DNA from: Brevundimonas sp. UBA4553
GTDB lineage: Bacteria; Pseudomonadota; Alphaproteobacteria; Caulobacterales; Caulobacteraceae
DNA: 64,000 bases
Direction of reading: 5' to 3'
Assembly (NCBI RefSeq): GCF_002387245.1
Contig: NZ_DGLD01000013.1
Coordinates: forward strand, 186,001 to 250,000
Part shown: in pieces, positions 1 through 8,674 of the stretch
Position numbering within the stretch: position 1 is the stretch's first letter
Layout: each line of letters begins with the position of its first letter
The notes under the pieces: model-generated
The model's database searches: none
What the model was told of the DNA's origin: nothing
What the model saw: only the letters and a program-made list of their open reading frames with translations
Made by a program: the position numbers and the translations under genes

Positions 1-1
1 G

Positions 2-1378
2 GTTCACTCCGACCTGCTGATCGCCGCTTCCGACGCCGCGCGCCCGGTGCGCCTCGTGGCGCAAGGGCAGGGGCTGATCGGCAAGGCGGCCGCCTGGGCC
101 GAGGCCAACGGCTTCACCGGCAAGACGGGCCAACTTCTCATTGTGCCCAGCGACGACGGCGCGGCGTCTGAGGCCCTGTTCGGCGCGGGCGAGACGTTTG
201 ATCCCCTGACGGCCCGTTCCCTGCCGACCCGTCTGCCCGCCGGCGACTGGCGTCTGGAGGGCGTAGAGGGCGAGGCGGCGTCGCAGGCCGCTCTGGCCTT
301 CGCCCTTGGCGGCTACCTGTTCGACCGCTACAAGGCCCGGCCCGAGCGCGGCCGCGCGCGCCTTGTCGCGCCTGCGGGCCTCGATCTGGCCGAGGCCCTG
401 AACATCGCCGCCGCCGCCGCCCTGGCCCGCGAGATGGTCGACACCCCCGCCGCCGACATGGGGCCGCTGCAGATCGAGACTATCGCCCGCGAAATCGCGG
501 AAGCCGCGGACGCGACGCTTGCCGTCACGACTGGCGACGCCCTGCTGGAAGAGAACTATCCCGCCGTCCACGCCGTCGGCCGCGCCGCCGCGCCGCATCG
601 CGCCCCGCGCGTCATCGAGCTCGGCTGGAAGTTGGACCGAACCGACCTGCCGCTGGTGGCCCTGGTCGGCAAGGGGGTGGTGTTCGACACCGGCGGTCTG
701 GACCTCAAGCCCGCCGCCGGGATGCGCAACATGAAGAAGGACATGGGCGGTTCGGCCCATGCCCTCGCGCTCGGGCGCCTCATCATGCGGGCGGACCTGC
801 CCGTGCGTCTGGTGGTGCTGGTCGCCGCCGTCGAGAATGCGGTATCCGCCGACGCCTTCCGCCCCGGCGACATCCTGAACAGCCGCAAGGGTCTGACCAT
901 CGAGGTCGGCAACACCGACGCCGAGGGTCGCCTGATCCTGGCCGACATCCTGACGCGGGCGGGCGAGCACGAGCCCGACCTGACCCTCGATTTCGCCACC
1001 CTGACCGGTGCGGCGCGGATGGCTCTCGGCCCCGAACTGCCGCCGCTCTACACCGACGACGAGGCCTTGGCCGAGGGCATCCTCAGCGCCGGTCAGGCGG
1101 TGGGCGATCCCCTGTGGAGGATGCCGCTGTGGGCCGGCTATCGCGCCTCTCTCGACAGCGAGATCGCGGATGTGAAGAACGATTCCGCCGCCTGGGCGCA
1201 GGCCGGATCGGTGACGGCGGCGCTGTTCCTGCAGAAGTTCGCGCCGACGACGGGATCGTGGGCGCATATGGACATCTTCGCCTGGAACCCCCGCGCCCGT
1301 CCCGGCTGGCCCGAGGGCGGCGAAGCCCAGGCCCTGCGCGCCTGCTACCGCTATCTGCGTGACCGATTCGCCCAATAG
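2..1378 (+). CDS. M17 family leucyl aminopeptidase, 5' end outside the window
   Basis: Cytosolic metallo-aminopeptidase of the M17 family, which removes N-terminal residues from peptides in protein and glutathione turnover. The family signature NTDAEGRL is encoded at 911-934, and the metal/bicarbonate region GKGVVFDTGGLDLK lies upstream at about 667-708. The C-terminal catalytic domain is complete and ends at TAG 1376-1378. The frame is open to the left edge, with HSDLLIAASDAARPVRLV before the first internal GTG at 47. The true start is therefore probably just outside the window, and the N-terminal domain is short as in alphaproteobacterial LAP-like proteins. The next gene is on the same strand 56 bp downstream. 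The family is certain; the exact substrate is not. Confidence 0.9.
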   Translation, partial: VHSDLLIAASDAARPVRLVAQGQGLIGKAAAWAEANGFTGKTGQLLIVPSDDGAASEALFGAGETFDPLTARSLPTRLPAGDWRLEGVEGEAASQAALAFALGGYLFDRYKARPERGRARLVAPAGLDLAEALNIAAAAALAREMVDTPAADMGPLQIETIAREIAEAADATLAVTTGDALLEENYPAVHAVGRAAAPHRAPRVIELGWKLDRTDLPLVALVGKGVVFDTGGLDLKPAAGMRNMKKDMGGSAHALALGRLIMRADLPVRLVVLVAAVENAVSADAFRPGDILNSRKGLTIEVGNTDAEGRLILADILTRAGEHEPDLTLDFATLTGAARMALGPELPPLYTDDEALAEGILSAGQAVGDPLWRMPLWAGYRASLDSEIADVKNDSAAWAQAGSVTAALFLQKFAPTTGSWAHMDIFAWNPRARPGWPEGGEAQALRACYRYLRDRFAQ

Positions 1379-1434
1379 CCAAGGCTGTTAACGCCCGATT
1401 TGGCTTCGGCGTTTACAAGGGGCGACTTACCCGC

Positions 1435-2259
1435 GTGAACCGCCGAGCCCTCGTATTGTCCGACGCCCTCGACCTGATCCCGCCCGGCGCCCCCCTGATC
1501 CTTCGGGACGGGGATCGCGTGGTGCTGGCCGAGCAGGCGCTGGAAGGTCTGATCCGGGCCGAGGCCTATCTGCGCCCCGAACCCATGCATTGCCGGGTTC
1601 CTGTCGCGGACATCCTTTCCGACACGGACCAGCGCATCGACCAGCTGCTGTTCGGCGAGGCCTTCGACGTCCTGCATCGCCAGGGTGAGCGGGCCTGGGG
1701 CCGCGCCCGGCGCGACGGCGTCGTCGGCTGGGTCGCGCTGAACCTGCTGTCGTCCGGCGCGCCGCTGGCCACCCACCGCGTCTCCTCCGTCGCCGCCGCC
1801 CTGCCGCTGAACGCCCTGATCGGCGAGACGGCCGACGGCCTCAGCGAGGCCGACCTTCAACCGGTCGGCGATTTCGAGCGCGAGCCGGTGGCGGTGGCCG
1901 AGCGGCTTCTGGGCCGTCCCCATGCCCTGGGCGCCCGTTCCTCGTTCGAGACGGATTGTTCGGGGCTGGTGCAACAGGCCCTGTTGGCCTGCGGTCTGCC
2001 CGGCCCGCGCCGCTCCGACGCCCAGGCCGATCTGGGGCGCCCGATCGCCCGGGCCGCCGCGCAGCGCGGCGATCTGGTCGTCTGGATGGCCCCGAACCAG
2101 GACCACGACTGGACCGGCCATTCCGCCATCATGGTGGACGCCGATCAGGTCATTCACGCCACCGGCGCCCATGGCGGGGTGGTCATCGAGCCCCTGTCCG
2201 AGGTCGAGGCCCGGCTGACCGGCGAAGGCTTTGCTTCGGCCGTCTTCCGGCGCATCTGA
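1435..2259 (+). CDS. NlpC/P60 family cell-wall hydrolase (C40 peptidase) with SH3 domains
   Basis: Predicted cysteine endopeptidase that cuts peptidoglycan stem peptides (gamma-D-Glu/diamino acid bond). The first half has the SH3-like segments found in dipeptidyl-peptidase VI-type enzymes (LLFGEAFDVLHRQGERAWGR region). The C-terminal third is the NlpC/P60 domain with the nucleophile in ETDCSGLVQQALL and the catalytic His in TGHSAIMVDADQVIHATG. No signal peptide is obvious, so action on recycled muropeptides in the cytoplasm is as likely as export. The start is a GTG, chosen because the preceding bases carry no better start in frame. It follows the aminopeptidase on the same strand, consistent with a peptide-recycling pair (inference). 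Confidence 0.88.
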   Translation: MNRRALVLSDALDLIPPGAPLILRDGDRVVLAEQALEGLIRAEAYLRPEPMHCRVPVADILSDTDQRIDQLLFGEAFDVLHRQGERAWGRARRDGVVGWVALNLLSSGAPLATHRVSSVAAALPLNALIGETADGLSEADLQPVGDFEREPVAVAERLLGRPHALGARSSFETDCSGLVQQALLACGLPGPRRSDAQADLGRPIARAAAQRGDLVVWMAPNQDHDWTGHSAIMVDADQVIHATGAHGGVVIEPLSEVEARLTGEGFASAVFRRI

Positions 2260-2316
2260 ACTCCCTTCTCAATCCTTCCCCGTTTTCACGAGCGAGGATC
2301 AGACGCCCAAACGCAG

Positions 2317-2342
2317 AAAAGGCGGCCCGAAGGCCGCCTTTT
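2317..2342. terminator. Bidirectional intrinsic terminator
   Basis: An 11-bp perfect stem (AAAAGGCGGCC with GGCCGCCTTTT) around a CGAA loop. It sits between the convergent NlpC/P60 gene and the cytochrome c gene, with A and T runs suited to termination on both strands. Confidence 0.85.
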
Positions 2343-2365
2343 CCGTTGTCTGGATTAGCTGACGC

Positions 2366-3079
2366 TTACGCCGTCGGGGCGCTGGTCGCGGCCGGCGGAG
2401 CGGCCGGGGTGGCCTGGGTCGTGGCCGGAGCCGCGCCTTCCGCCGCCGGAGCGACCTCGGTGGCGGCGGCGCCTTCGGCCGGAGCCGCGCCCTCGGCGGC
2501 CGGAGCCGCTGCGGCGCCCGGCTGACGCGCCGGATCCGGCGCGGGGATGCCGAAGCCGCCCGAGCCCTGGGTGCGCAGCCAGGCGATCAGGTTGATGCGG
2601 GTCTTCTCGTCGCGGATGCCGGCGAACGACATCTTGGTGCCGGGGATGTAGCGGCCCGGCGCGGTCAGGAAGTGGTCGATCTCGTCATAGCCCCAGGTCG
2701 GGGCCTCGGCCTTGTGCTTGGCCATGGCGTCCGAATAGGCGAAGCCGGCGCGGTGCATGGCGGGGCCGCCGATGACGCCGAACAGGTTGGGGCCGATGCC
2801 GTCCGCGCCGCCCGTGTTGGCGGTGTGGCAGGCCTGGCAGCGCGCGAAGGCGGCTTCGCCGGCGGCCAGATCGGCGGTCGGCAGGACCGTACCCCAGTCG
2901 ATCGGCAGGGCGGCCGGTTCAGCGCCCGCGGCCTCGTCCGGCGCGTCCACGAAGTAGCCCATCTTTTCGGGTTGCTTGGTGTGGTACACCATGCCCGAAA
3001 CCTGCTGGACCACCAGGATCACAAAGGCGGTGCCCAGGCACGCGCCCATAATCTTGTTCCACTTCAGATCGCCGCTCAT
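2366..3079 (-). CDS. Membrane-anchored class I c-type cytochrome with Ala/Pro/Glu-rich tail
   Basis: Electron-carrier cytochrome facing the periplasm, similar in plan to alphaproteobacterial CycM/c552 proteins that link the bc1 complex to the terminal oxidase. An uncleaved N-terminal membrane segment (about residues 9-28, IMGACLGTAFVILVVQQVSG) is followed by the haem site CQACH near residue 82 and the distal Met region with PGTKMSFAGI. After the haem domain (ending about residue 185) comes a roughly 50-residue low-complexity tail of repeated AAPAAEGAAP-like units, which is unusual in this family. The gene stands alone, with a shared terminator downstream and kdsB divergent upstream. Confidence 0.9.
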   Translation of the reverse strand: MSGDLKWNKIMGACLGTAFVILVVQQVSGMVYHTKQPEKMGYFVDAPDEAAGAEPAALPIDWGTVLPTADLAAGEAAFARCQACHTANTGGADGIGPNLFGVIGGPAMHRAGFAYSDAMAKHKAEAPTWGYDEIDHFLTAPGRYIPGTKMSFAGIRDEKTRINLIAWLRTQGSGGFGIPAPDPARQPGAAAAPAAEGAAPAEGAAATEVAPAAEGAAPATTQATPAAPPAATSAPTA

Positions 3080-3224
3080 GCGCGTCGTCGCTTCCCGTCT
3101 CTAATGAGCCCCCCAACCGCGAAGCGGCCTCAGGCATATTCTTGCGTCGGCGTCTCTGACACGCTAGCGCGACCTTCGCAACCGGCCCGGCCGCTTCCGG
3201 GCGCCTCTGGACGTCGTCAAGTCG

Positions 3225-3947
3225 ATGAATCCGCTGATAATGATACCCGCTCGCATGGCGGCGACCCGTTTGCCCAACAAGCCGCTGGCCGATATCGGCG
3301 GCAAGCCGATGATCGTGCGCGCCTGGGAACAGGCGGCCCTGTCCGGTTTCCGCGTCGCCGTGGCCGCCGGTGATCCCGAAATCGTCGAGGCGGTGGAGGC
3401 GGCCGGCGGCCTGGCCGTCCTGACCGATCCTGGCCTGCCCAGCGGTTCGGACCGCATCCGCGCTGCGGTCGAGGCGGTCGATCCCGACGGCGCACATGAT
3501 CTGGTCATCAACATCCAGGGCGACATGCCCTTCGCCTCGCCTGGTCTGGCGCGCGCCTGCGCCGATCTGCTGGCAGGCGAACCGGCCTGCGACATCGCCA
3601 CCCTGGTCGCGGCCGAGGCCGAGGTCTCGGACCGCACCAACCCCGATGTGGTGAAAGCCGTCCTGGCCCTGCCGGAAGGCGGGACCAGCGGCCGCGCCCT
3701 CTATTTCACCCGCTCGACCCTCTACGGCGACGGTCCCATCTGGCGGCACGTCGGCATCTACGGCTATCGCCGCGACGCCCTGATGCGCTTCTGCGCCGCT
3801 CCGCCGTCGCCGCTGGAGAGGCGCGAAAAGCTGGAGCAGCTGCGCGCCCTGGAAATGGGCCTGCAGATCTGGGCCTCGGTGATCGACGAAGCCCCGCTGT
3901 CGGTGGACAACCCGGCCGATCTGCAAGCGGCCAGAGCGCTCGCCTGA
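3225..3947 (+). CDS. kdsB: 3-deoxy-manno-octulosonate cytidylyltransferase
   Basis: Activates Kdo with CTP to give CMP-Kdo for the inner core of lipopolysaccharide; cytosolic enzyme. The N-terminal nucleotidyltransferase motif IPARMAATRLPNKPLADI is present, followed by the GSDR motif (LPSGSDRIRAAV), the NIQGDMPF metal/nucleotide motif and the late IYGYRRDALMRF segment. At 240 residues it matches the family's usual length. The ATG at 3225 is the only start giving the conserved N-terminus. It is divergent from the cytochrome gene and convergent with nudC, with a hairpin between the two stops. Confidence 0.95.
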   Translation: MNPLIMIPARMAATRLPNKPLADIGGKPMIVRAWEQAALSGFRVAVAAGDPEIVEAVEAAGGLAVLTDPGLPSGSDRIRAAVEAVDPDGAHDLVINIQGDMPFASPGLARACADLLAGEPACDIATLVAAEAEVSDRTNPDVVKAVLALPEGGTSGRALYFTRSTLYGDGPIWRHVGIYGYRRDALMRFCAAPPSPLERREKLEQLRALEMGLQIWASVIDEAPLSVDNPADLQAARALA

Positions 3948-3952
3948 CCCTG

Positions 3953-3975
3953 CCTTCTCCCCTTGAGGGAGAAGG
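3953..3975. repeat. Palindromic intergenic repeat/hairpin (CCTTCTCCC family)
   Basis: A perfect 9-bp inverted repeat (CCTTCTCCC at 3953-3961, GGGAGAAGG at 3967-3975) between the convergent kdsB and nudC stops. The same core recurs twice in the element at 16441-16593. It may act as a terminator or mRNA-stabilising hairpin; there is no strong T run. Confidence 0.7.
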
Positions 3976-3978
3976 GCC

Positions 3979-4896
3979 TTATTCCTCCGCCCAGGTCTCC
4001 AGCAGCCGCCGCGCGATGGCGAACGGCGGCGGCGCATGGATCGTCCCGTGCGTCCCGGCCAGCACTGCCCGCGCCTCGGCGCGCGTCAGCCAGGCCACGG
4101 CTTCCAGTTCGGTCTGGTCCGGGGCGGCGTTGTCGTCCGTGACCTCGGCGATCAGCCCGATCATCAACTGGGCGGGGAAGGGCCAGGGCTGGCTGGAATG
4201 ATAGGCGACGCCCGACACGGTCAGCCCCGCCTCCTCCATCACCTCGCGGGCGCAGGCCTCCTCGATGGATTCGCCGGGTTCCATGAAGCCGGCCAGGGCC
4301 GACATCCGGCCTTCGGGCCAGGCGGCCTGGCGGCCCAGCAGGCAACGAGGTTCCGCACCGCCCTTGTAGACCGGCAGCATGATGACGACCGGATCGACGC
4401 GCGGGAAATGTTCGACCCCGCAGGCCGGGCAGACCCGCCGCCACCCGCCCGAGGCCTGATCGGTCGCCTTGCCGCAGGCGGCGCAGAAGCCGTGACGGCG
4501 GCGCCAGTCGAACAGGCTCTTGGCCGTTCCGGCGATGGCCACGTCGGCCTCCGCCAGGGCGGCGGCGGCGGCGCGCATCTCGATGAACTGGCCCAGTCCC
4601 CCGGCCGGCCCGGTCGTCGGATCGATGGAGCCCTCGAACTCCACCGCAAAGACCGGCGCGCCCTTCCACAGGCCTAGGAAGACGTCGCGGTCCGGGACCA
4701 GGTCGCGACCGTGGCCCAGCGACAGCCAGACCAGCCGTTGTCCGCCTTCATGATCCTCGACCAGAGGCCGTCCCTCCCACAGCACCATGGCCAGGGCCTC
4801 GGGGTTGGCCTCCTGCTCGCCCAGCCAGGCGACGTCGTTGCGAAGGTCGCCGGAGCGGTCGAGCGGATTGCCGGAGAAGGCGTTGCGATAGGGCAT
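3979..4896 (-). CDS. nudC: NAD(+) diphosphatase / NAD-capped RNA hydrolase
   Basis: Nudix hydrolase that cleaves NADH and decaps NAD-RNA. The domain order is typical of NudC: an N-terminal domain, a zinc ribbon (CAACG ... CPACG, about residues 138-160), the Nudix box (GFMEPGESIEEACAREVMEEAG, split across residues about 210-232), then SQPWPFPAQLMIG. The last motif is the NudC hallmark that separates it from other Nudix enzymes. The length of 305 residues is normal. It converges on kdsB. The SRP RNA gene is divergent upstream, so the promoter must lie in 4897-4970. Confidence 0.93.
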   Translation of the reverse strand: MPYRNAFSGNPLDRSGDLRNDVAWLGEQEANPEALAMVLWEGRPLVEDHEGGQRLVWLSLGHGRDLVPDRDVFLGLWKGAPVFAVEFEGSIDPTTGPAGGLGQFIEMRAAAAALAEADVAIAGTAKSLFDWRRRHGFCAACGKATDQASGGWRRVCPACGVEHFPRVDPVVIMLPVYKGGAEPRCLLGRQAAWPEGRMSALAGFMEPGESIEEACAREVMEEAGLTVSGVAYHSSQPWPFPAQLMIGLIAEVTDDNAAPDQTELEAVAWLTRAEARAVLAGTHGTIHAPPPFAIARRLLETWAEE

Positions 4897-4970
4897 GGCG
4901 CTTCATACCCCCGAGACGACCGCGCGGGGAGGGGTCTTGATTCCCGGCTCGGCAACCGTCATATCCCTCC

Positions 4971-5069
4971 TCGGAGATCGCGGGCGAAGGCTTCGCCAAT
5001 CTGGTCAGGGCCGGAAGGCAGCAGCCACAACGAATTCCCCTTCGGGTCGCGGTCTCCACCTCCTTTTTT
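4971..5069 (+). ncRNA. ffs: Bacterial small signal recognition particle RNA (4.5S RNA)
   Basis: The universally conserved SRP helix-8 signature, GGTCAGGGCCGGAAGGCAGC followed by AGCC, occupies about 5003-5026. It lies in a long imperfect hairpin: GGAGATCGC (4973-4981) pairs fully with GCGGTCTCC (5049-5057), and CGAAGG (4984-4989) with CCTTCG (5039-5044). A T6 run at 5064-5069 suits termination. Exact ends are estimated from the stem. Ffh binds the GGAA/GCAGC region during co-translational targeting. Its place just before dnaX-ybaB-recR is a common bacterial arrangement. Confidence 0.93.
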
Positions 5070-5237
5070 GCGCTACGCTCCCGACGCGGTCGGTCGCCGC
5101 TTGAGCGCGATTTCAGACTATTCAGACGAATTTGGACTCTGTTTTTTAGCAGGGCTCTTGGCTGCGTCGCGCAAGCGTCACGGAACCGGACACGCCTTGA
5201 CCCGCTGAATGGGCTTCACCCTTTCAGGAGCAGGCGC

Positions 5238-5639
5238 ATGAGCATTCTCGGGTCCATTCTCGGCGGCATCTTCAAGAAGAAGAAGGAAGACGCGGCTCCT
5301 GCCGCCCCGGTGGCGCCCGCGCCGGCCGCGACCCCGGTCCAGCCCCCGGTCACGGCCGCCGTCGCCAGCGCACCTCAGCCGGCGCCCGAGGTCGATGTCG
5401 CCGGCATCCTTGACTTCATGAACGACCAGCGCGCGCAGAAGCTGAACTGGCGCACCTCGATCGTTGATCTGATGAAGCTGGTCGGGCTGGAATCCTCGCT
5501 GGCCGAGCGCAAGGAACTGGCCGACGAGCTGGGCTACACCGGCGACAAGTCCGACAGCGCCAGCATGAATATCTGGCTGCACAAGCAGGTGATTCAGAAG
5601 ATCCGCGACAACGGCGGCCGTCTGCCCACCGATCTCTGA
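5238..5639 (+). CDS. DUF3597 domain-containing protein
   Basis: A 133-residue protein of unknown function. A short basic/hydrophobic N-terminus (MSILGSILGGIFKKKK) and an Ala/Pro linker (about residues 18-50) lead into a C-terminal helical domain. That domain (about residues 52-131) contains NWRTSIVDLMKLVGLESSL and ends in MNIWLHKQVIQKIRDNGG, the pattern I associate with DUF3597. The ATG is preceded by CAGGAG. It lies between the SRP RNA and dnaX on the same strand. Its co-location suggests nothing firm about its role. Confidence 0.82.
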   Translation: MSILGSILGGIFKKKKEDAAPAAPVAPAPAATPVQPPVTAAVASAPQPAPEVDVAGILDFMNDQRAQKLNWRTSIVDLMKLVGLESSLAERKELADELGYTGDKSDSASMNIWLHKQVIQKIRDNGGRLPTDL

Positions 5640-5695
5640 AGTCCGTCTCTCGCGAGGGGGTGCGCGACCGCGCCCTCTCGCGCTAAGACAGGATC

Positions 5696-7549
5696 ATGAG
5701 CGACGTCGATCCGAGTCTTGATGGCCCTCCCTGGGAGGAGGACGTTCCCGAGCGGGACGAGAACACCGACGACATGTTCGGCGCGCCCGCTGCTGCGCCC
5801 GAGCCTGTAGCTGCCCCGGTCGTCGCGCCCGCTCCCACGCCTGCGAAAGCCGAACCTGTCACCGACGAGCCCGCCGACGACGGCGCCTACAAGGTTCTGG
5901 CGCGCAAGTACCGCCCGCGCACGTTCGAAGATCTCATCGGGCAGGAGGCCATGGTCAGGACCCTGACCAACGCCTTCGCCACCGGCCGCATCGCCCACGC
6001 CTTCATGCTGACCGGGGTTCGGGGCGTCGGCAAGACGACGACCGCCCGCCTGCTGGCCCGCGCGCTGAACAACGAAACCGACGTCATCGACAAGCCGTCG
6101 CTGAGCCTGACGGCGCATGGCCGTCACGACGCCTCCATCATGGCCGGCCAGCACATGGACGTCATGGAGATGGACGCCGCCTCGCACACCGGCGTCAACG
6201 ACATCCGCGACATCCTTGAAAGCGTCCGCTACGCCCCCGTAGAGGCCCGCTACAAGGTCTATGTTCTCGACGAGGTCCACATGCTGTCGACGCAGGCGTT
6301 CAACGCCCTGCTGAAGACGCTGGAAGAGCCGCCGCCCCACGCCAAGTTCATCTTCGCCACCACCGAGATCCGCAAGGTCCCGGTGACCATCCTGTCGCGC
6401 TGCCAGCGCTTCGACCTGCGTCGCGTCGAGCCGGAAATCCTGGTCGAGCACCTGTCGCGCATCGCTGATCGCGAGGGCATGAAGATCGAGCAGGAGGCCC
6501 TGGCCCTGATCTCCCGCGCGGCCGAAGGCTCTGTGCGGGACGGCCTCAGCCTGCTGGATCAGGCCCTGGTTCAGGCCGAGAGCGGCGCGACGGTCCAGAC
6601 CGCGACCGTGCGCGACATGCTGGGTCTGGCCGACCGGACCCAGACGATCGCCCTGTTCGAATCCATCATGGCCGGGCGCACGCCCGAGGCGCTGGAAACC
6701 TTCCGCACCCTTTACGGCTATGGCGCTGATCCGGTGCAGGTGACCAACGACCTGCTGGAGCATTGCCACGCGGCCTCGGTCGCCAAGATGCTGGGGCCGA
6801 ACGCCACCCGCCTGCCCAATGATCAGGCGCAGAAGCTGACGGCCATGGGGGCGGCGATTTCCGCCGGGACCCTGTCGCGGACCTGGCAGATGCTGCTGAA
6901 AGCCCTGGACGAGGTGCGGCGCGCACCCAATCCGGCCGACGCCGTCGAGATGGCCATCGTCCGTCTGGCCTACGCCGCCGACCTGCCGGGACCGGAAGAA
7001 GCGCTGAAGGCCATCCAGTCGGGGGGGACCCTGCCGGGCGGCGGCGCGGGCGGTCCTCGTAGTGGTGGGGGCGGCGGCGGAGGCGGCGCCTCAGCCATGC
7101 TGGCGGCGCGGCCCATGGCCCAGCCGGCATTGCCGGACCCCCAGACCTTCGAGGCCGTGGTCGCCCTGATCGGCGACAAGCGTGAGATCACGCTGCAGAT
7201 GGACGTCGAGCGCTATGTGAAGCCGGTCTCGTTCAAGCCGGGCGCCATTGTCTATGAACCGGCGGCGGGCTCCCCCGTCGATCTGGCGCGGCGCCTGGCC
7301 TCGCGGCTCAAGGAATGGACCGGCCGCACCTGGCTGATCGCCGCCAATGGCCAGGGTGGCGGCGAGACCCTGATCGAGGTCGAGAAAAAGGCCCGCTCCG
7401 CCCGCCGTGCGGCGGTCGAGGCGGACCCCTTCGTCGTGTCCATCATGCAGGCCTTCCCCGGCGCCGAGATCAAGGAGATCAAGCTCCTGGCCCCGGCGGT
7501 CGAGATGCCCGCCATCCCCGAGGACGACGAAGCGGGCGAAGACGACTGA
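5696..7549 (+). CDS. dnaX: DNA polymerase III subunit gamma/tau
   Basis: Clamp-loader ATPase of the replisome. The AAA+ core starts at KVLARKYRPRTFEDLIGQ (about residue 66). Walker A is GVRGVGKTT (107-115), Walker B is VYVLDEVHM (188-196), and the SRC sensor-1/arginine-finger region follows. Two oddities: a 65-residue acidic and Ala/Pro-rich extension precedes the core, and the insertion after Walker A (about 126-155), which holds four zinc-binding Cys in E. coli DnaX, has no Cys here. A Gly-rich linker (about 440-465) joins the tau C-terminal domain. No slippery A-run for a short gamma form was seen. It is followed by ybaB-recR after an inserted minus-strand gene. Confidence 0.95.
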   Translation: MSDVDPSLDGPPWEEDVPERDENTDDMFGAPAAAPEPVAAPVVAPAPTPAKAEPVTDEPADDGAYKVLARKYRPRTFEDLIGQEAMVRTLTNAFATGRIAHAFMLTGVRGVGKTTTARLLARALNNETDVIDKPSLSLTAHGRHDASIMAGQHMDVMEMDAASHTGVNDIRDILESVRYAPVEARYKVYVLDEVHMLSTQAFNALLKTLEEPPPHAKFIFATTEIRKVPVTILSRCQRFDLRRVEPEILVEHLSRIADREGMKIEQEALALISRAAEGSVRDGLSLLDQALVQAESGATVQTATVRDMLGLADRTQTIALFESIMAGRTPEALETFRTLYGYGADPVQVTNDLLEHCHAASVAKMLGPNATRLPNDQAQKLTAMGAAISAGTLSRTWQMLLKALDEVRRAPNPADAVEMAIVRLAYAADLPGPEEALKAIQSGGTLPGGGAGGPRSGGGGGGGGASAMLAARPMAQPALPDPQTFEAVVALIGDKREITLQMDVERYVKPVSFKPGAIVYEPAAGSPVDLARRLASRLKEWTGRTWLIAANGQGGGETLIEVEKKARSARRAAVEADPFVVSIMQAFPGAEIKEIKLLAPAVEMPAIPEDDEAGEDD

Positions 7550-7570
7550 TCGCCCTCGCCGTTTTCGCGC

Positions 7571-8185
7571 TTAGAGAATCTGCGCGGCTTCCTCGAAGGC
7601 GAGTCGGGGTGAACGGGGGAAGAGGTTCTCGTCCGTGCCGTAGCCCAGGTTCATGATGAAGTTCGGCTCGACATGGCTGTCAGGGAAGAACTCGGCCTTC
7701 ACGCCGGCGGCGTCGAAGCCCGACATAGGTCCGACATCCAGTCCCAGGGCGCGCGCCGCGATGGTCAGATAGCCGCCCTGCAGGGAGGCGTTGCGGAAGG
7801 CGGCTTCGCGACGACCGGCCTCGTCCAGGAACCAGTCGCGTGCGCCCGGCGCGTGCGGGAACAGTTTCGGCAAGGTGTCGTGGAAGTCGAGGTCCTGAGC
7901 GATGATCAGGTTGACCGGCGCGGCCAGGGTCTTGGCGCGGTTGCCTTCGCTCATGTGCACTGACAGGCGCGCCTTGGCTTCCGGCGAGGTGACGAAGACG
8001 AAGCGGGCCGGGGTCATGTTGACGGCGGTCGGGCCGAACTTGGTCAAGTCGTAAAGCTGGCGGATCAACGCTTCGGACACGGGGCGGTCGCTCCAGCCGT
8101 TGCGCGTGCGCGCCTCGGTGAACAACTGGGCTAGCACGGCGTCGGCGACCGGAACGTCGCGGGTGGAAAGGGCGTCGAAGGCCAT
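7571..8185 (-). CDS. rutE: Nitroreductase-family malonic semialdehyde reductase (RutE/HadB type)
   Basis: FMN-dependent NAD(P)H reductase. The N-terminal LFTEARTRNGWSDRPV segment, KFGPTAVNMTPARFVFV, the FRNASLQGGYLTIAARALGL helix and LDVGPMSGFD are the pattern of RutE-like enzymes, which reduce malonic semialdehyde to 3-hydroxypropionate in pyrimidine-ring degradation. No other rut genes are in the window, so a general 3-hydroxypropionate or quinone/nitro reductase role is equally possible. At 204 residues it has the family length. It is transcribed against dnaX and ybaB, interrupting an otherwise co-oriented block. The symbol is by family resemblance only. Confidence 0.75.
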   Translation of the reverse strand: MAFDALSTRDVPVADAVLAQLFTEARTRNGWSDRPVSEALIRQLYDLTKFGPTAVNMTPARFVFVTSPEAKARLSVHMSEGNRAKTLAAPVNLIIAQDLDFHDTLPKLFPHAPGARDWFLDEAGRREAAFRNASLQGGYLTIAARALGLDVGPMSGFDAAGVKAEFFPDSHVEPNFIMNLGYGTDENLFPRSPRLAFEEAAQIL

Positions 8186-8344
8186 GGGAAAAGCTCCTGA
8201 GCAGGATTAGCAACTTCAATTGTGGCGAATATGGCTCGCCACACTCGCCCGTCAAGGGGATTGCCACAAAAACTGTTGCTGATTTGGAGCGATGTTCGGC
8301 ACGAGGGTCTGGAGCCGCGCCGCGGATCGCCCTATCTAGGGGGC

Positions 8345-8674
8345 ATGAAAGACCTCAACGCCCTGATGCAACAGGCCCAGGCCATGCAGCAAAAGCTGCA
8401 GGACGCCCAGGCGAAAATGGCCGAAACCACCGCCGAGGGCACCTCGGGCGGCGGCCTTGTCTCCATCGCCCTCAAAGGGCCCGGCGAGATCACCGCCGTG
8501 AAGATCGACGACAGCCTGATGGCGCCCGGCGAGGGTGAAATCCTGGCCGACCTGATCGTCGCCGCCCACGCCGACGCCAAGCGCAAGCTGGACGAGGTCA
8601 ACAGCGCCCTGATGCGCGAGGCCGCCGGCCCCATGGCCGGGATGAACATCCCGGGAATGCCGAAACTCTTCTGA
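8345..8674 (+). CDS. ybaB: YbaB/EbfC family nucleoid-associated protein
   Basis: A small DNA-binding dimer (109 residues) that coats the nucleoid. The fold is visible as a helix (KDLNALMQQAQAMQQKLQDA), a beta segment with GGGLVSIALKGPGEITAVKID, and a C-terminal helix (ADLIVAAHADAKRKLDEVN), ending in the flexible MAGMNIPGMPKLF tail. The ATG at 8345 gives the conserved N-terminus; the longer in-frame extension upstream is not needed. The stop overlaps the recR start (ATGA at 8672-8676), indicating translational coupling of the classic ybaB-recR pair. Confidence 0.93.
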   Translation: MKDLNALMQQAQAMQQKLQDAQAKMAETTAEGTSGGGLVSIALKGPGEITAVKIDDSLMAPGEGEILADLIVAAHADAKRKLDEVNSALMREAAGPMAGMNIPGMPKLF

